Shown: positions 1 through 6,439 of the stretch, piece after piece
Layout: the number at the start of each line of letters is the position of its first letter
Position numbering within the stretch: position 1 is the first letter of the stretch
Origin: a virus
Direction: 5' to 3' (one strand)
IMG/VR virus record: IMGVR_UViG_3300030389_000580
Span: 1 to 21,049 of that record
DNA length: 21,049 nucleotides
The notes under the pieces: generated by a model
Told to the model about the DNA's origin: nothing
What the model saw: the letters and a program-made list of their open reading frames with translations, nothing else
Databases searched by the model: none
Program-made: the position numbers and the translations under genes

Positions 1-155
1 CTTTTTAATTCTTCAAGATTATTTGTACTAATCTTGCGGTTATTTTCAAAGTTTTTTGTTAAATAAAACTGTGCTTTTTCTGGTGTAATAAATTCTAGAG
101 AATAGTCTAAGCCCTCATATACAGTTGAGAGGGCATTTTGAACTTGGGAGGTCAT
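1..155 (-). CDS. ParB-like/phage hypothetical protein, N-terminal 51 residues (cut by window edge)
   Basis: The gene starts at the ATG at 153-155 and runs off the left edge, so only the first 51 residues are visible. A strong Shine-Dalgarno AGGAGG (minus strand, around 158-165) sits just before the ATG, and the start overlaps the stop of the upstream gene as ATGA. The visible part contains ITPEKAQFYLTKNFENNRKI. That pattern (an 'ITPE..A...L..N..NR' stretch) is seen at the start of many phage ParB-like or DUF proteins of unknown role. The function cannot be settled from this fragment; a ParB/sulfiredoxin-fold nuclease-like domain is a guess based on that resemblance. Confidence 0.75.
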   Translation of the reverse strand, partial: MTSQVQNALSTVYEGLDYSLEFITPEKAQFYLTKNFENNRKISTNNLEELK

Positions 156-490
156 GCTTCCTCCTGATTAGTTAACTTCTGAAGTATTTTTTCATCATGA
201 GTTCTTTCATATTCCTTAAGCATTTCCATATCTTTTTCAATCTGCTTAATTCTTGCAAAAATAATATTGCCAAGTTTTTTTAGCATTATGTCATGTTCAA
301 CACCTAAAGTATTGATAGCAAGCTCAAAAGAATGTAGGAACTTATGACCTGACATTGAATATTCATCAAGACTATTTCTATTATCTTTAAAAAATAAATG
401 AACTTTATCGTTCAAAATATCATTGTCAAAATAAAATTCGTCATTATCGTCAAGGTGACGAGTTGTTTTGCTTTGCATGGAAAGTTTCAT
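152..490 (-). CDS. Hypothetical protein, 112 aa, charged and helical
   Basis: I do not recognise this protein. It is rich in charged residues. The N-terminal half is acidic (HLDDNDEFYFDNDILND) and the C-terminal half (about residues 75-110) looks like a long amphipathic helix with many Lys/Glu, possibly a coiled coil. It has no membrane segment, no Cys and no signal peptide. A second in-frame Met lies at residue 5, so the true start may be four codons later. Its stop overlaps the start of the next gene (ATGA), which has a strong ribosome binding site, so the two are probably co-translated. It is likely a small cytoplasmic accessory protein. Confidence 0.7.
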   Translation of the reverse strand: MKLSMQSKTTRHLDDNDEFYFDNDILNDKVHLFFKDNRNSLDEYSMSGHKFLHSFELAINTLGVEHDIMLKKLGNIIFARIKQIEKDMEMLKEYERTHDEKILQKLTNQEEA

Positions 491-570
491 AAAACCTCAT
501 AAATGTTATTGCCTTTATAGTTTATCATTAAAATGTCATCACTTTGTATATGTTCTCGAATCGTAACAAT
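487..570 (-). other. Possible micro-ORF with non-standard start (13-27 aa)
   Basis: The 81-nt gap between the genes at 572 and 490 holds a minus-strand frame open from just inside the upstream gene. It reads IREHIQSDDILMINYKG then NNIYEVL and stops in an ATGA overlap with the next gene. The composition looks protein-like and the overlap is typical of real neighbours here. However, the only ATG (526-528) gives just 13 residues, and the longer 27-aa version would need an ATT start at 568-570. No Shine-Dalgarno is seen for either. It may be a real tiny gene, a remnant of a longer one, or chance. Confidence 0.2.
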
Positions 571-571
571 G

Positions 572-1204
572 CTACTTTCGCTTCTTAGTTAATTTAGAAA
601 CGGTTTGCTTCACTAATGGCCGTACAAGCTGAAGTACAAATGGTGCAGAAGCACCAACCAAAGCAAGGCTAAAAACCCCAACAAACTGTGGAGCAGACGG
701 AATGTATTGATCTTTCCATTCAACTGCTTCATAAAGAGTTATGCACTCACTTCCATCTTGCCCTCTTTCATGTCCTGTAACACGTTCTAACTTTTTATCG
801 TTACGAAAGTCTCCTACTCTTTGGTCATTTTTACCAGGACAGGGAGGAAAATCTGGTGGGGGTGGTTCAGGTAAGTCAGGAATCTTTGGCTGCTCTGTTT
901 CTGGGAAGGGCGGTGGTTCATTACTGATAGGTGCTTCTTCTGTAATGACCATATTCTCAGGTGTATAGTCAAGAGGTACAAAGCTAGGAAACGGAAAATC
1001 ACACGTTGTAAATACACCATTTGGATCTTCCAGCAATAAATTACGATTACCAGTATTTTTTATATCACGATGTTGATAGGTACAACCAGGAACATCAATA
1101 TCTGGTGGTTTTGTAATAGTTAAATAATGAGGAGTATAAGGTTCTGGAACGTCTGGAATATGTATCTCAGGAATATTTATATCAGGTATATCAATCGTAG
1201 GCAT
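572..1204 (-). CDS. Proline-rich protein with C-terminal membrane anchor, 210 aa
   Basis: The N-terminus (residues 2-20) is a short repeat of the type I-x-I-P-[D/E]-I (IDIPDINIPEIHIPDV). Residues 95-123 form a Pro-rich stretch with PPP and PPPP. Four Cys (41, 68, 122, 154) could form disulfides. Near the C-terminus, residues 173-195 make one hydrophobic segment, followed by a basic tail ending KKRK. There is no N-terminal signal peptide. The start overlaps the end of the upstream zinc-ribbon gene by 14 nt, which points to translational coupling. I do not recognise a family. Similar Pro-rich tail-anchored proteins occur in marine phages without known role. A membrane or lysis-related role, or a virion role, is only inferred. 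Confidence 0.75.
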   Translation of the reverse strand: MPTIDIPDINIPEIHIPDVPEPYTPHYLTITKPPDIDVPGCTYQHRDIKNTGNRNLLLEDPNGVFTTCDFPFPSFVPLDYTPENMVITEEAPISNEPPPFPETEQPKIPDLPEPPPPDFPPCPGKNDQRVGDFRNDKKLERVTGHERGQDGSECITLYEAVEWKDQYIPSAPQFVGVFSLALVGASAPFVLQLVRPLVKQTVSKLTKKRK

Positions 1205-1358
1205 CTCTTGGTAAATATACTTCTACAAAAGAATGACAACTAGGACAAGAAAGATTAGTTACCATGCTATATTCTCCAGACCTTAATGGATAATCTTCTC
1301 CATCCATATCGTGATCTCCTCCCCATATTAATTCAGTCTTGCAGTGCCAGCAATTCAT
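1191..1358 (-). CDS. Small zinc-ribbon protein, 55 aa
   Basis: The ORF begins MNCWHCKTELIWGGDHD and contains two CXXC pairs (C3/C6 and C38/C41), the layout of a small zinc ribbon that would bind one zinc. Proteins of this size and start are common in marine phages including cyanophages; their function is unknown. The start lies 2 nt downstream of the 104-aa gene's stop, and the end overlaps the Pro-rich gene by 14 nt, so it is tightly packed in the operon. A GGGGAGGAG stretch lies inside the gene (about 1315-1325) and is not its ribosome site. The protein is likely a DNA-, RNA- or protein-binding accessory factor. Confidence 0.8.
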   Translation of the reverse strand: MNCWHCKTELIWGGDHDMDGEDYPLRSGEYSMVTNLSCPSCHSFVEVYLPRDAYD

Positions 1359-1360
1359 TT

Positions 1361-1675
1361 TTATGCAACTACTTCTTCTTCCTTCTCTTCTTCTATTTGT
1401 AGTTCAATTTCTTGTAGTTTTTCGTGAAAATGAACGTCATCTTGGAGATGAGCTTTCTTTTTAGGTATTGCTATAGAAGGACCTGTCATATCAGGTAAGC
1501 CTTGATCTAACATTTTAGGCATCATTCCAGAAACATTATCAAGAACTTCATTCATAACTTTTGATTTAAACTGTTCTGATGTTACATACTTATAGCCAAA
1601 ATAAGCAGTGCCACTCATTGAGGCTACCATTATAAATGAGATGATACTCAACGTGTTTGCGACCTTTTGAAACAT
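1361..1675 (-). CDS. Membrane protein with N-terminal TM and acidic helical tail, 104 aa
   Basis: Residues 8-30 form one transmembrane segment (ISFIMVASMSGTAYFGYKYV) after a short N-terminus with one Lys. The middle is Met/Pro-rich (MMPKML, GLPDM) and the last 25 residues form a strongly acidic helix with EIELQIEEEKEEE. No Shine-Dalgarno is seen before the ATG. The layout (N-terminal TM, then helix) is the same as an inner-membrane spanin, and the neighbour downstream is a Pro-rich membrane protein. No sequence signature of Rz is present, so this comparison is weak. It could equally be a virion or host-membrane protein. A candidate promoter lies about 70 nt upstream. Confidence 0.7.
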   Translation of the reverse strand: MFQKVANTLSIISFIMVASMSGTAYFGYKYVTSEQFKSKVMNEVLDNVSGMMPKMLDQGLPDMTGPSIAIPKKKAHLQDDVHFHEKLQEIELQIEEEKEEEVVA

Positions 1676-1684
1676 TGATTTAAA

Positions 1685-1816
1685 ATGATTAAATTAGCAA
1701 TTTTGAAAGCCATGTCTGTTATGACATTAGCAACTTTACTCTTAATTATAGGGCTATCACCGTTATACGTCACGCTTGGACTATTACAACGACAATTGAT
1801 AGAAAAAGTTAAGTAG
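1685..1816 (+). CDS. Possible 43-aa hydrophobic membrane peptide on the opposite strand
   Basis: This is the only credible plus-strand ORF in the window. It starts ATG at 1685 and ends TAG at 1816, filling almost exactly the gap between two minus-strand genes. It overlaps the 57-aa gene tail-to-tail by 8 nt. The product has a basic N-terminus (MIKLAILK), a hydrophobic core MTLATLLLIIGLSPLYVTLG and a basic end (LIEKVK), which looks like a single-span membrane peptide. There is no Shine-Dalgarno and no clear plus-strand promoter, and the same DNA contains a candidate minus-strand promoter. A holin-like or other small membrane role is possible but unproven. Confidence 0.35.
   Translation: MIKLAILKAMSVMTLATLLLIIGLSPLYVTLGLLQRQLIEKVK
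1745..1773 (-). promoter_or_regulatory. Candidate sigma70-type promoter for the small-gene module
   Basis: On the minus strand a perfect TATAAT (1745-1750) lies 17 nt after GTGACG (1768-1773), which matches TTGACA at four of six positions. It lies in the 133-nt gap upstream of the 104-aa membrane gene and would drive that gene and those downstream. The -10 match and exact spacing make it the best promoter-like site in the left part, although AT-rich DNA produces chance hits. Confidence 0.4.
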
Positions 1817-1982
1817 TTTTTTCTGTCATTTCTTCAAGAGTAGCAATAGCACCTCTTAATTCATAAATTCTTATTTTACAATTTTCTACCACTTGAGTAG
1901 CTTTAGTGTAATTTTCTTCCATTTTTTTAATTTCGGCATTTAGTTCCGCTAACTTTTTTTTTGGATCAGAATTAGAAGTCAT
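1809..1982 (-). CDS. Small coiled-coil protein, 57 aa
   Basis: The ORF runs from ATG at 1980-1982 to TAA at 1809-1811. After a short polar start (MTSNSDPKKK) the rest is one amphipathic helix with heptad-like spacing of Leu/Ile/Met/Val (LAELNAEIKKMEENY and later IRIYELRGAIATLEEM), so it probably forms a coiled-coil dimer or trimer. A single Cys is at residue 36. There is no membrane segment. I do not recognise a family; small coiled coils of this kind are frequent in phages. A promoter-like site lies just upstream, after the end of the fibre chaperone gene. Confidence 0.65.
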   Translation of the reverse strand: MTSNSDPKKKLAELNAEIKKMEENYTKATQVVENCKIRIYELRGAIATLEEMTEKTT

Positions 1983-2004
1983 AAAATCAATTTGATATTA
2001 CTTT

Positions 2005-2033
2005 AATATAATACCAAATAATTTAAATTTCAA
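2005..2033 (-). promoter_or_regulatory. Weak candidate promoter upstream of the 57-aa gene
   Basis: In the 51-nt gap after the fibre-chaperone gene, minus-strand TTGAAA (2028-2033) and TATATT (2005-2010) are 17 nt apart. This is a fair sigma70-type match just before the coiled-coil gene. The region is nearly all A and T, so the site may be chance. Confidence 0.3.
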
Positions 2034-2495
2034 CTAAGAAGGTCTTTTTGGATAGTCATAATGTGTTATATCCTCAACAAGTGTTTGATAACTAACAGTT
2101 TTGGTAGTTGGCATATCTCTTAATGCCTGTCTGTAAGTTTGCCATTCTTTTTTCTTTTCGTCTGTTAAAGGAGAGTCAGGGCTTTGTGTCCAATCTGAGC
2201 TATACAATAAGTCATTTCTAGTATCTCTAAACCACTTTTCCCATTCCTGTTCAGTTGGTGTATTGTCAGCTTCTTCTTTATTTTTAGCAACTTGCCATTC
2301 AACAAGACATTGATTATATGGAGTTAAATCATCTATAAAAACATTAGGACTATTATCAACAAACTCTAATTCTCCTTTATCGTTATCCCACTGGATTGCA
2401 TGAATATTTTGATCTATATAACTTAAATCATTAACAACATAACCTTCTCCGTCTTTAATAACGACATTATCTGGTGTGATTACTGTTAATTTCAT
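2034..2495 (-). CDS. Tail fibre assembly chaperone-like protein (Phage_tail_APC type), 153 aa
   Basis: Residues 93-129 hold the pattern RN-x-LL-x(3)-DWTQ-x-PDSPLT-x(5)-W-x-x-YRQALRD-x-P. This is typical of the C-terminal domain of phage tail fibre assembly chaperones and XkdW-like proteins. The N-terminal part (1-60) contains short beta-like segments about an 'IQWDNDKGELEFVD' stretch, as in such proteins. The gene lies two genes downstream of the large fibre, and its ATG directly follows the stop of the preceding gene, as expected for a factor co-expressed with its fibre client. Its likely role is to help fold, trimerise or attach the 1212-aa fibre. Confidence 0.8.
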   Translation of the reverse strand: MKLTVITPDNVVIKDGEGYVVNDLSYIDQNIHAIQWDNDKGELEFVDNSPNVFIDDLTPYNQCLVEWQVAKNKEEADNTPTEQEWEKWFRDTRNDLLYSSDWTQSPDSPLTDEKKKEWQTYRQALRDMPTTKTVSYQTLVEDITHYDYPKRPS

Positions 2496-2801
2496 TTAAC
2501 TATCCAATAAATTTGTAATGTCTACATCAGATATTCTAGTCGGCCTCGGCGTTGCTGGCATATCCATTCTTCTAACCATTTCATTTCTAAATGATTCAAC
2601 AGCAGCACCAGACATTCTTGTGCTTTGACTATTTTCGATAGCCAGCATGGGAAGCCAAGCTACAGCACAAGCCCAATCTTCTACGTCTTTACCTGTCTGT
2701 GGGTTTGTTCCCTGGACTTTTGTAAACCAAGCACATTGTAGTCCTATACAGGTTTTACCCATCAAAGGACAAATATCTCCACTTTCAACTTTAATTGTCA
2801 T
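2496..2801 (-). CDS. Conserved phage protein with four-Cys motif, 101 aa
   Basis: The N-terminal half carries four Cys at 11, 18, 23 and 45 (CX6CX4CX21C) around ICPLMGKTCIGLQCAWF and WACAVAW, so a metal or Fe-S site is plausible. The second half contains MLAIENSQSTR and AAVESFRNEMVRR, which are helical. This type of protein is seen next to tail fibre genes in other phages, with no known function. The ATG overlaps the stop of the 1212-aa fibre by one base (TAATG), and its own stop abuts the chaperone gene, so all three are translationally linked. Confidence 0.75.
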   Translation of the reverse strand: MTIKVESGDICPLMGKTCIGLQCAWFTKVQGTNPQTGKDVEDWACAVAWLPMLAIENSQSTRMSGAAVESFRNEMVRRMDMPATPRPTRISDVDITNLLDS

Positions 2802-5800
2802 TAGTCTTTTTGTGCAATGATAACGTCTAAGTATCTAACTGCCAAGTTTATAGACGTACCAGTAAATGAGTGGTTATGTGCTGATCCTGTAAATCCGTGG
2901 TTATGAGCATCAATCGAGTGACTATGATCTGAGCCTATGTAACTATGACTATGTGAATTTCCAGTAAATGAGTGACTATGTGCGTTTATTGAGTGACTAT
3001 GTGAGTTTATAGTATGGCTATGAGAAGAACCAGAAAAGCCGTGACTATGTGAACTTGAACTTCCTGCTTGTAATAAGGTATTAGAATTAATATTTCTATT
3101 TCTACTTCTGTCTGTTGTTCTAGGACATGAGTGGTTGTCATTAGCTGGAAAACCCTGTGATCCTACTGAGTTTGAGTCACTGTTAGTAGTTTTAACAGTG
3201 TGCCTATGAGTTGGCATTTGGGATTCACTTAAAGTATGATTATTTACCGAGCCTCCTTGAGTAGTGCTGTTTGTATTATTTCCACCACTGTTAGTATTAT
3301 TTCCTCCATTTCCTATCGAACCTCCTTGAGTTACAGTTGAGATAGAAATATTTGTTATTGTTGTCGAGTTTGAATTATTACCGCCATTCCCTATCGTACC
3401 GCCCTGTGTAGTATTTCCGAGAGAACCAGAAACGCCTTTACTTGCAAAAGCAGTTGTGAAATCTACTGATCCACCAGAACCAGCCGTTCCAGATACTACT
3501 CGTAAGGCTCTTTGGTTCGTATCACTTGTGTCTTTAGTCCAACCAGTAGGTGCTGATGATTGTTGGAATATCATGCGAGTTCCTGATGGAAACGCAGTTA
3601 CTTCAGCACTACTGCCTTCTTTACCTACTAAAACTTTACCCTTTGAACGATCTGGTGCATTTGCACCACCAATACCTGTACCAATACCAGCATTTAACCA
3701 AATATTACCAGCCGATTCGATGGCAACAGCATCTTTTGGAGTACCACTAGCATCATCATTTTGTGCTCCTACTACAAGAACACCATTTTCAGCATTGCCA
3801 CTATCATTTGCATAATTATTGTTATCGTCATACCACCATAGGTATCCAAAATCTGAACTAGCGTTTACTTTACTTCTGAAGATTATTCCAGTTTTACCAC
3901 CTGATCCACTTGGTTGAAGATTTAAACAACCAGCCGTTACTGATGGAGCTTCATTTTTAGCCGCATTTGTTAGTGTATGTGAAAAACTATCAGCTTCATC
4001 TGACTTAAGAAAGCTAGATGCGTGTTTATTATCAACAGTATCGGCATTAATATTAAGAGCATCTATATCAGATTTTGTCTGATCGGCAGTAGCTCCTGCT
4101 TCAATTCCATCTAATTTACTGTGATCTGCATTGGTAAAGTTTTGATCTGTTTGTGATGGTAGGTTTGTTAAATTTGATCCATCTCCATATAAAGTGTCAA
4201 AATATCCGTTTCTTACTCTTACGCTATTCGTACCAATATCAAGAAGCCCATCACCGTTAATTGGTATAAAATGACCATCACCATCTATTCTCCATCTACT
4301 TGTACCACCTTCTCTAAAAATTATTCCACCTGTACCACCTGATATATAAAACGTATTATTAAAAAGTTGAATTTTACCTGTAACATCACCTGTCCAGCTG
4401 GAACCATTAGTAAATCTAATATCACTATCTGCTGCAAGTGTAATTGCACTAGCACCACCGTTAAATGTTACATCTCCTGAGAATGTACCGCCAGCCAAAG
4501 GCATTTTTGTTGCTATTGAGTTGGTAACAGTTGTTGAGAACGAAGCGTCGTCACCCAAAGCAGCCGCTAATTCATTTAAAGTATTTAAAGTTGAAGGGCT
4601 CGAATCAATCAGATTTGATATTGCTGTAGAAACAAATGCTGTTGTAGCAATTTTAGTTGTACTGTTTCCAGCCGATTGGGTCGTTGCTGTGTCTAATCTC
4701 GCTGCTGCTACTGTTCCAGAAGAAATGTTTGATGCGTTGAGTGCTGTTATATTTGAACCAGCACCATATAATGTGTCACCATAAATATTTCTCCATCTAA
4801 CTGAACTTGTACCTAAGTCAAAACTACTATCGCTTTGTGGGTGATGATGTACAGAAGTTATTTTTGTGTCATGTGAACACCTAAACATTTCTGTCATGGT
4901 GTTTGAAGAAGCATTGCCATCTACTCCACATTGAACGACAAAATCTGCTGTTCCTTCTGCTACTTGACCACCACCAGCATCTTGTGCTTGTGCACCAATT
5001 TTTACTTGTGGTGTAGCATTTGCGTTGGCATCTCTAAAAGTAAAATCAATCCAAGTATATTCTGTGCCTATATCAGCAATGTAATTGTCAAGAGTTAGTA
5101 AGGTTGTAGCTCCATTATCAGTACCATTAACATCAATAGTAACCGCAGACGTAAAAGTGGTATCTTGAATTTTTCCAAATAAATTATCAGCATATACTCT
5201 GTTAAACCTAGTAGAATTAGTACCTAAATCTGTTGTACCATCAAGCTCTGGTAAAATATTTCCATTAAAGGTGACATCATTATTTGAGTATGGATAAGAA
5301 AATACTTCATGCCTTGCACCATTAACCCTTCTATAAAATGTGATCCTATCGCTTTCTTCACCACTAGCCCAAGCTGGACTACCGTCACCGTTGTAAGATA
5401 TACCACCACCCTGCAAACTTGTCGAACTCTGCATTAATTCAATGGCTGCGGTTGCTTGTGCGTTTGCACCACCAGTTGCTAAAAATAATGCTTCTCCACC
5501 AGAATCAGCTTCTAGTCTTATTGTCGAACTTGTACCACTATCAACAGTTAAATTGCCAGACAAAGTTGTGTCGCCAGCTACCTCAAGTCCTGTTCCGTTT
5601 ATTAGTTTTAAATCTGTGCTTGTAAGTCTAGCTCCAATGTTATTAGAACCTGCTTTTCTTAATGCAAATTCAATTAATCCATCTTCCGTTCCAGAACTAG
5701 CATCATCAATCTTTCCAGTAACTTTTGCATATACTTCTTTGCTTCCGTCATCACTTTCGCCAGTAAATTTAAGCTGTCCAAGATAATCTGCATCTGCTGG

Positions 5801-6439
5801 TGATGCACTGTTTCTATAAAGTTCAATTATTGGGGAAGCAGAACTACTAGCATCAGTTGATGTAAGTATTAGATCGCCTGTTCCTGTTATATCCCCTGTT
5901 ACGCCAACACCTGCTGATTCCGTTTTAAGTCTTAATGAACCGCCATACGCTAACTGTACTGTTCCATCATGTTGTAATTTTATTTCTGCTCCACCTGTGG
6001 CAGCATAAGTAATATTAAAATCAGCGTTATTACTATTATCTTCAAAACTTAAAAATGCTTGGTCATGAGCATTTGTAATATTTAAACTACTATTATTCCC
6101 TCCAGAGCCAGTTATTTTAATTTTGCCTGTTGTATCTATATTTTGCGATCCAAAATCAGGAGATATTTTCGTACCTGCTATCGCTGCATTAGAAGCTACT
6201 TTTGCATTGTTTATTATTCCATCATCAATAGTAAAAGTCGCACCACTATTGCTGACAGTTATATCTCCCTTATCTCCATCGCTAACACCAGCAGCAGCAC
6301 CTATTTCTGCAATAGTTCCATCATCTTTTTTAGTAAACAGACTCGCATTGTCTGTCCGTAACGCTACCTCTCCAACTACTAGATCACTGGCACTTGGGTC
6401 GCTGCCTGAACCGTTCTTTAATTTAATTTGATTAGCCAT
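2801..6439 (-). CDS. Large tail fibre with C-terminal His-X-His needle, 1212 aa
   Basis: This is the probable receptor-binding fibre. The N-terminus (MANQIKLKNGSGSDPSASDL) resembles the fibre at 6459-7766 and likely anchors to the tail tip. The body is low-complexity Ser/Thr/Gly/Asn-rich beta structure with three copies of a DLGTxSxRxRNxYxDTLYG motif and an 'AATTAFVSTAISNL' segment. The C-terminus has the collar-type 'SESQMPTHRHTV', QGG/GNGGNN repeats, then eight HxH motifs and a short final strand (LAVRYLDVIIAQKD). In T4 gp37 and related fibres, HxH motifs of three chains bind a line of iron ions. The ribosome site AGGAGGTAA lies in a hairpin loop just upstream. The protein probably forms a trimer. 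Confidence 0.9.
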   Translation of the reverse strand: MANQIKLKNGSGSDPSASDLVVGEVALRTDNASLFTKKDDGTIAEIGAAAGVSDGDKGDITVSNSGATFTIDDGIINNAKVASNAAIAGTKISPDFGSQNIDTTGKIKITGSGGNNSSLNITNAHDQAFLSFEDNSNNADFNITYAATGGAEIKLQHDGTVQLAYGGSLRLKTESAGVGVTGDITGTGDLILTSTDASSSASPIIELYRNSASPADADYLGQLKFTGESDDGSKEVYAKVTGKIDDASSGTEDGLIEFALRKAGSNNIGARLTSTDLKLINGTGLEVAGDTTLSGNLTVDSGTSSTIRLEADSGGEALFLATGGANAQATAAIELMQSSTSLQGGGISYNGDGSPAWASGEESDRITFYRRVNGARHEVFSYPYSNNDVTFNGNILPELDGTTDLGTNSTRFNRVYADNLFGKIQDTTFTSAVTIDVNGTDNGATTLLTLDNYIADIGTEYTWIDFTFRDANANATPQVKIGAQAQDAGGGQVAEGTADFVVQCGVDGNASSNTMTEMFRCSHDTKITSVHHHPQSDSSFDLGTSSVRWRNIYGDTLYGAGSNITALNASNISSGTVAAARLDTATTQSAGNSTTKIATTAFVSTAISNLIDSSPSTLNTLNELAAALGDDASFSTTVTNSIATKMPLAGGTFSGDVTFNGGASAITLAADSDIRFTNGSSWTGDVTGKIQLFNNTFYISGGTGGIIFREGGTSRWRIDGDGHFIPINGDGLLDIGTNSVRVRNGYFDTLYGDGSNLTNLPSQTDQNFTNADHSKLDGIEAGATADQTKSDIDALNINADTVDNKHASSFLKSDEADSFSHTLTNAAKNEAPSVTAGCLNLQPSGSGGKTGIIFRSKVNASSDFGYLWWYDDNNNYANDSGNAENGVLVVGAQNDDASGTPKDAVAIESAGNIWLNAGIGTGIGGANAPDRSKGKVLVGKEGSSAEVTAFPSGTRMIFQQSSAPTGWTKDTSDTNQRALRVVSGTAGSGGSVDFTTAFASKGVSGSLGNTTQGGTIGNGGNNSNSTTITNISISTVTQGGSIGNGGNNTNSGGNNTNSTTQGGSVNNHTLSESQMPTHRHTVKTTNSDSNSVGSQGFPANDNHSCPRTTDRSRNRNINSNTLLQAGSSSSHSHGFSGSSHSHTINSHSHSINAHSHSFTGNSHSHSYIGSDHSHSIDAHNHGFTGSAHNHSFTGTSINLAVRYLDVIIAQKD
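2870..3049 (-). repeat. Array of eight His-X-His motifs in the fibre tip
   Basis: The DNA repeats variants of a gtgactatg unit (plus strand), coding eight HxH motifs (six HSH, two HNH). The spacings are 9, 7, 7, 9, 9, 7 and 9 residues. Such spacing fits one motif per turn in a slender trimeric needle with stacked metal ions. Confidence 0.85.
3247..3421 (-). repeat. QGG / GNGGNN low-complexity repeats in the fibre
   Basis: Three TQGG units (TTQGGTIGNGGNN, TQGGSIGNGGNN, TTQGGSVNN) are separated by Asn/Ser/Thr-rich linkers, directly before the HRH-containing collar motif. They look like internally duplicated coding DNA and may allow length change by slippage or recombination. Confidence 0.7.
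4168..5246 (-). repeat. Three dispersed copies of a DLGTxSxRxRNxYxDTLYG motif
   Basis: Related segments lie near 5166-5246 (DLGTNSTRFNRVYADNLFG), 4749-4830 (DLGTSSVRWRNIYGDTLYG) and 4168-4252 (DIGTNSVRVRNGYFDTLYG). The second and third are followed by GxGSN. This pattern recurs in fibre and chaperone-like regions of many marine phages. The copies are protein repeats inside one gene and not mobile DNA. Confidence 0.75.

Noticed and set aside
814-1020. Minus-strand 68-aa ORF in another frame inside the Pro-rich gene
   Set aside because: It lies wholly inside the 210-aa gene, lacks its own ribosome site and has no recognisable pattern.
572-1675. Naming the membrane genes holin or Rz/Rz1
   Set aside because: No lipobox, no typical holin layout and no endolysin neighbour; shape alone is not enough.
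2858-3060. Short regular repeats that could look like a CRISPR-like array
   Set aside because: The repeats are in frame in the fibre gene, code HxH motifs, are only 9-15 nt long and have no unique spacers.
3456-6431. Several plus-strand ORFs of 66-119 aa inside the large fibre
   Set aside because: They lie opposite repetitive Ser/Thr/Ala-rich coding DNA, have Pro/Ala/Val-rich antisense composition and no ribosome sites.
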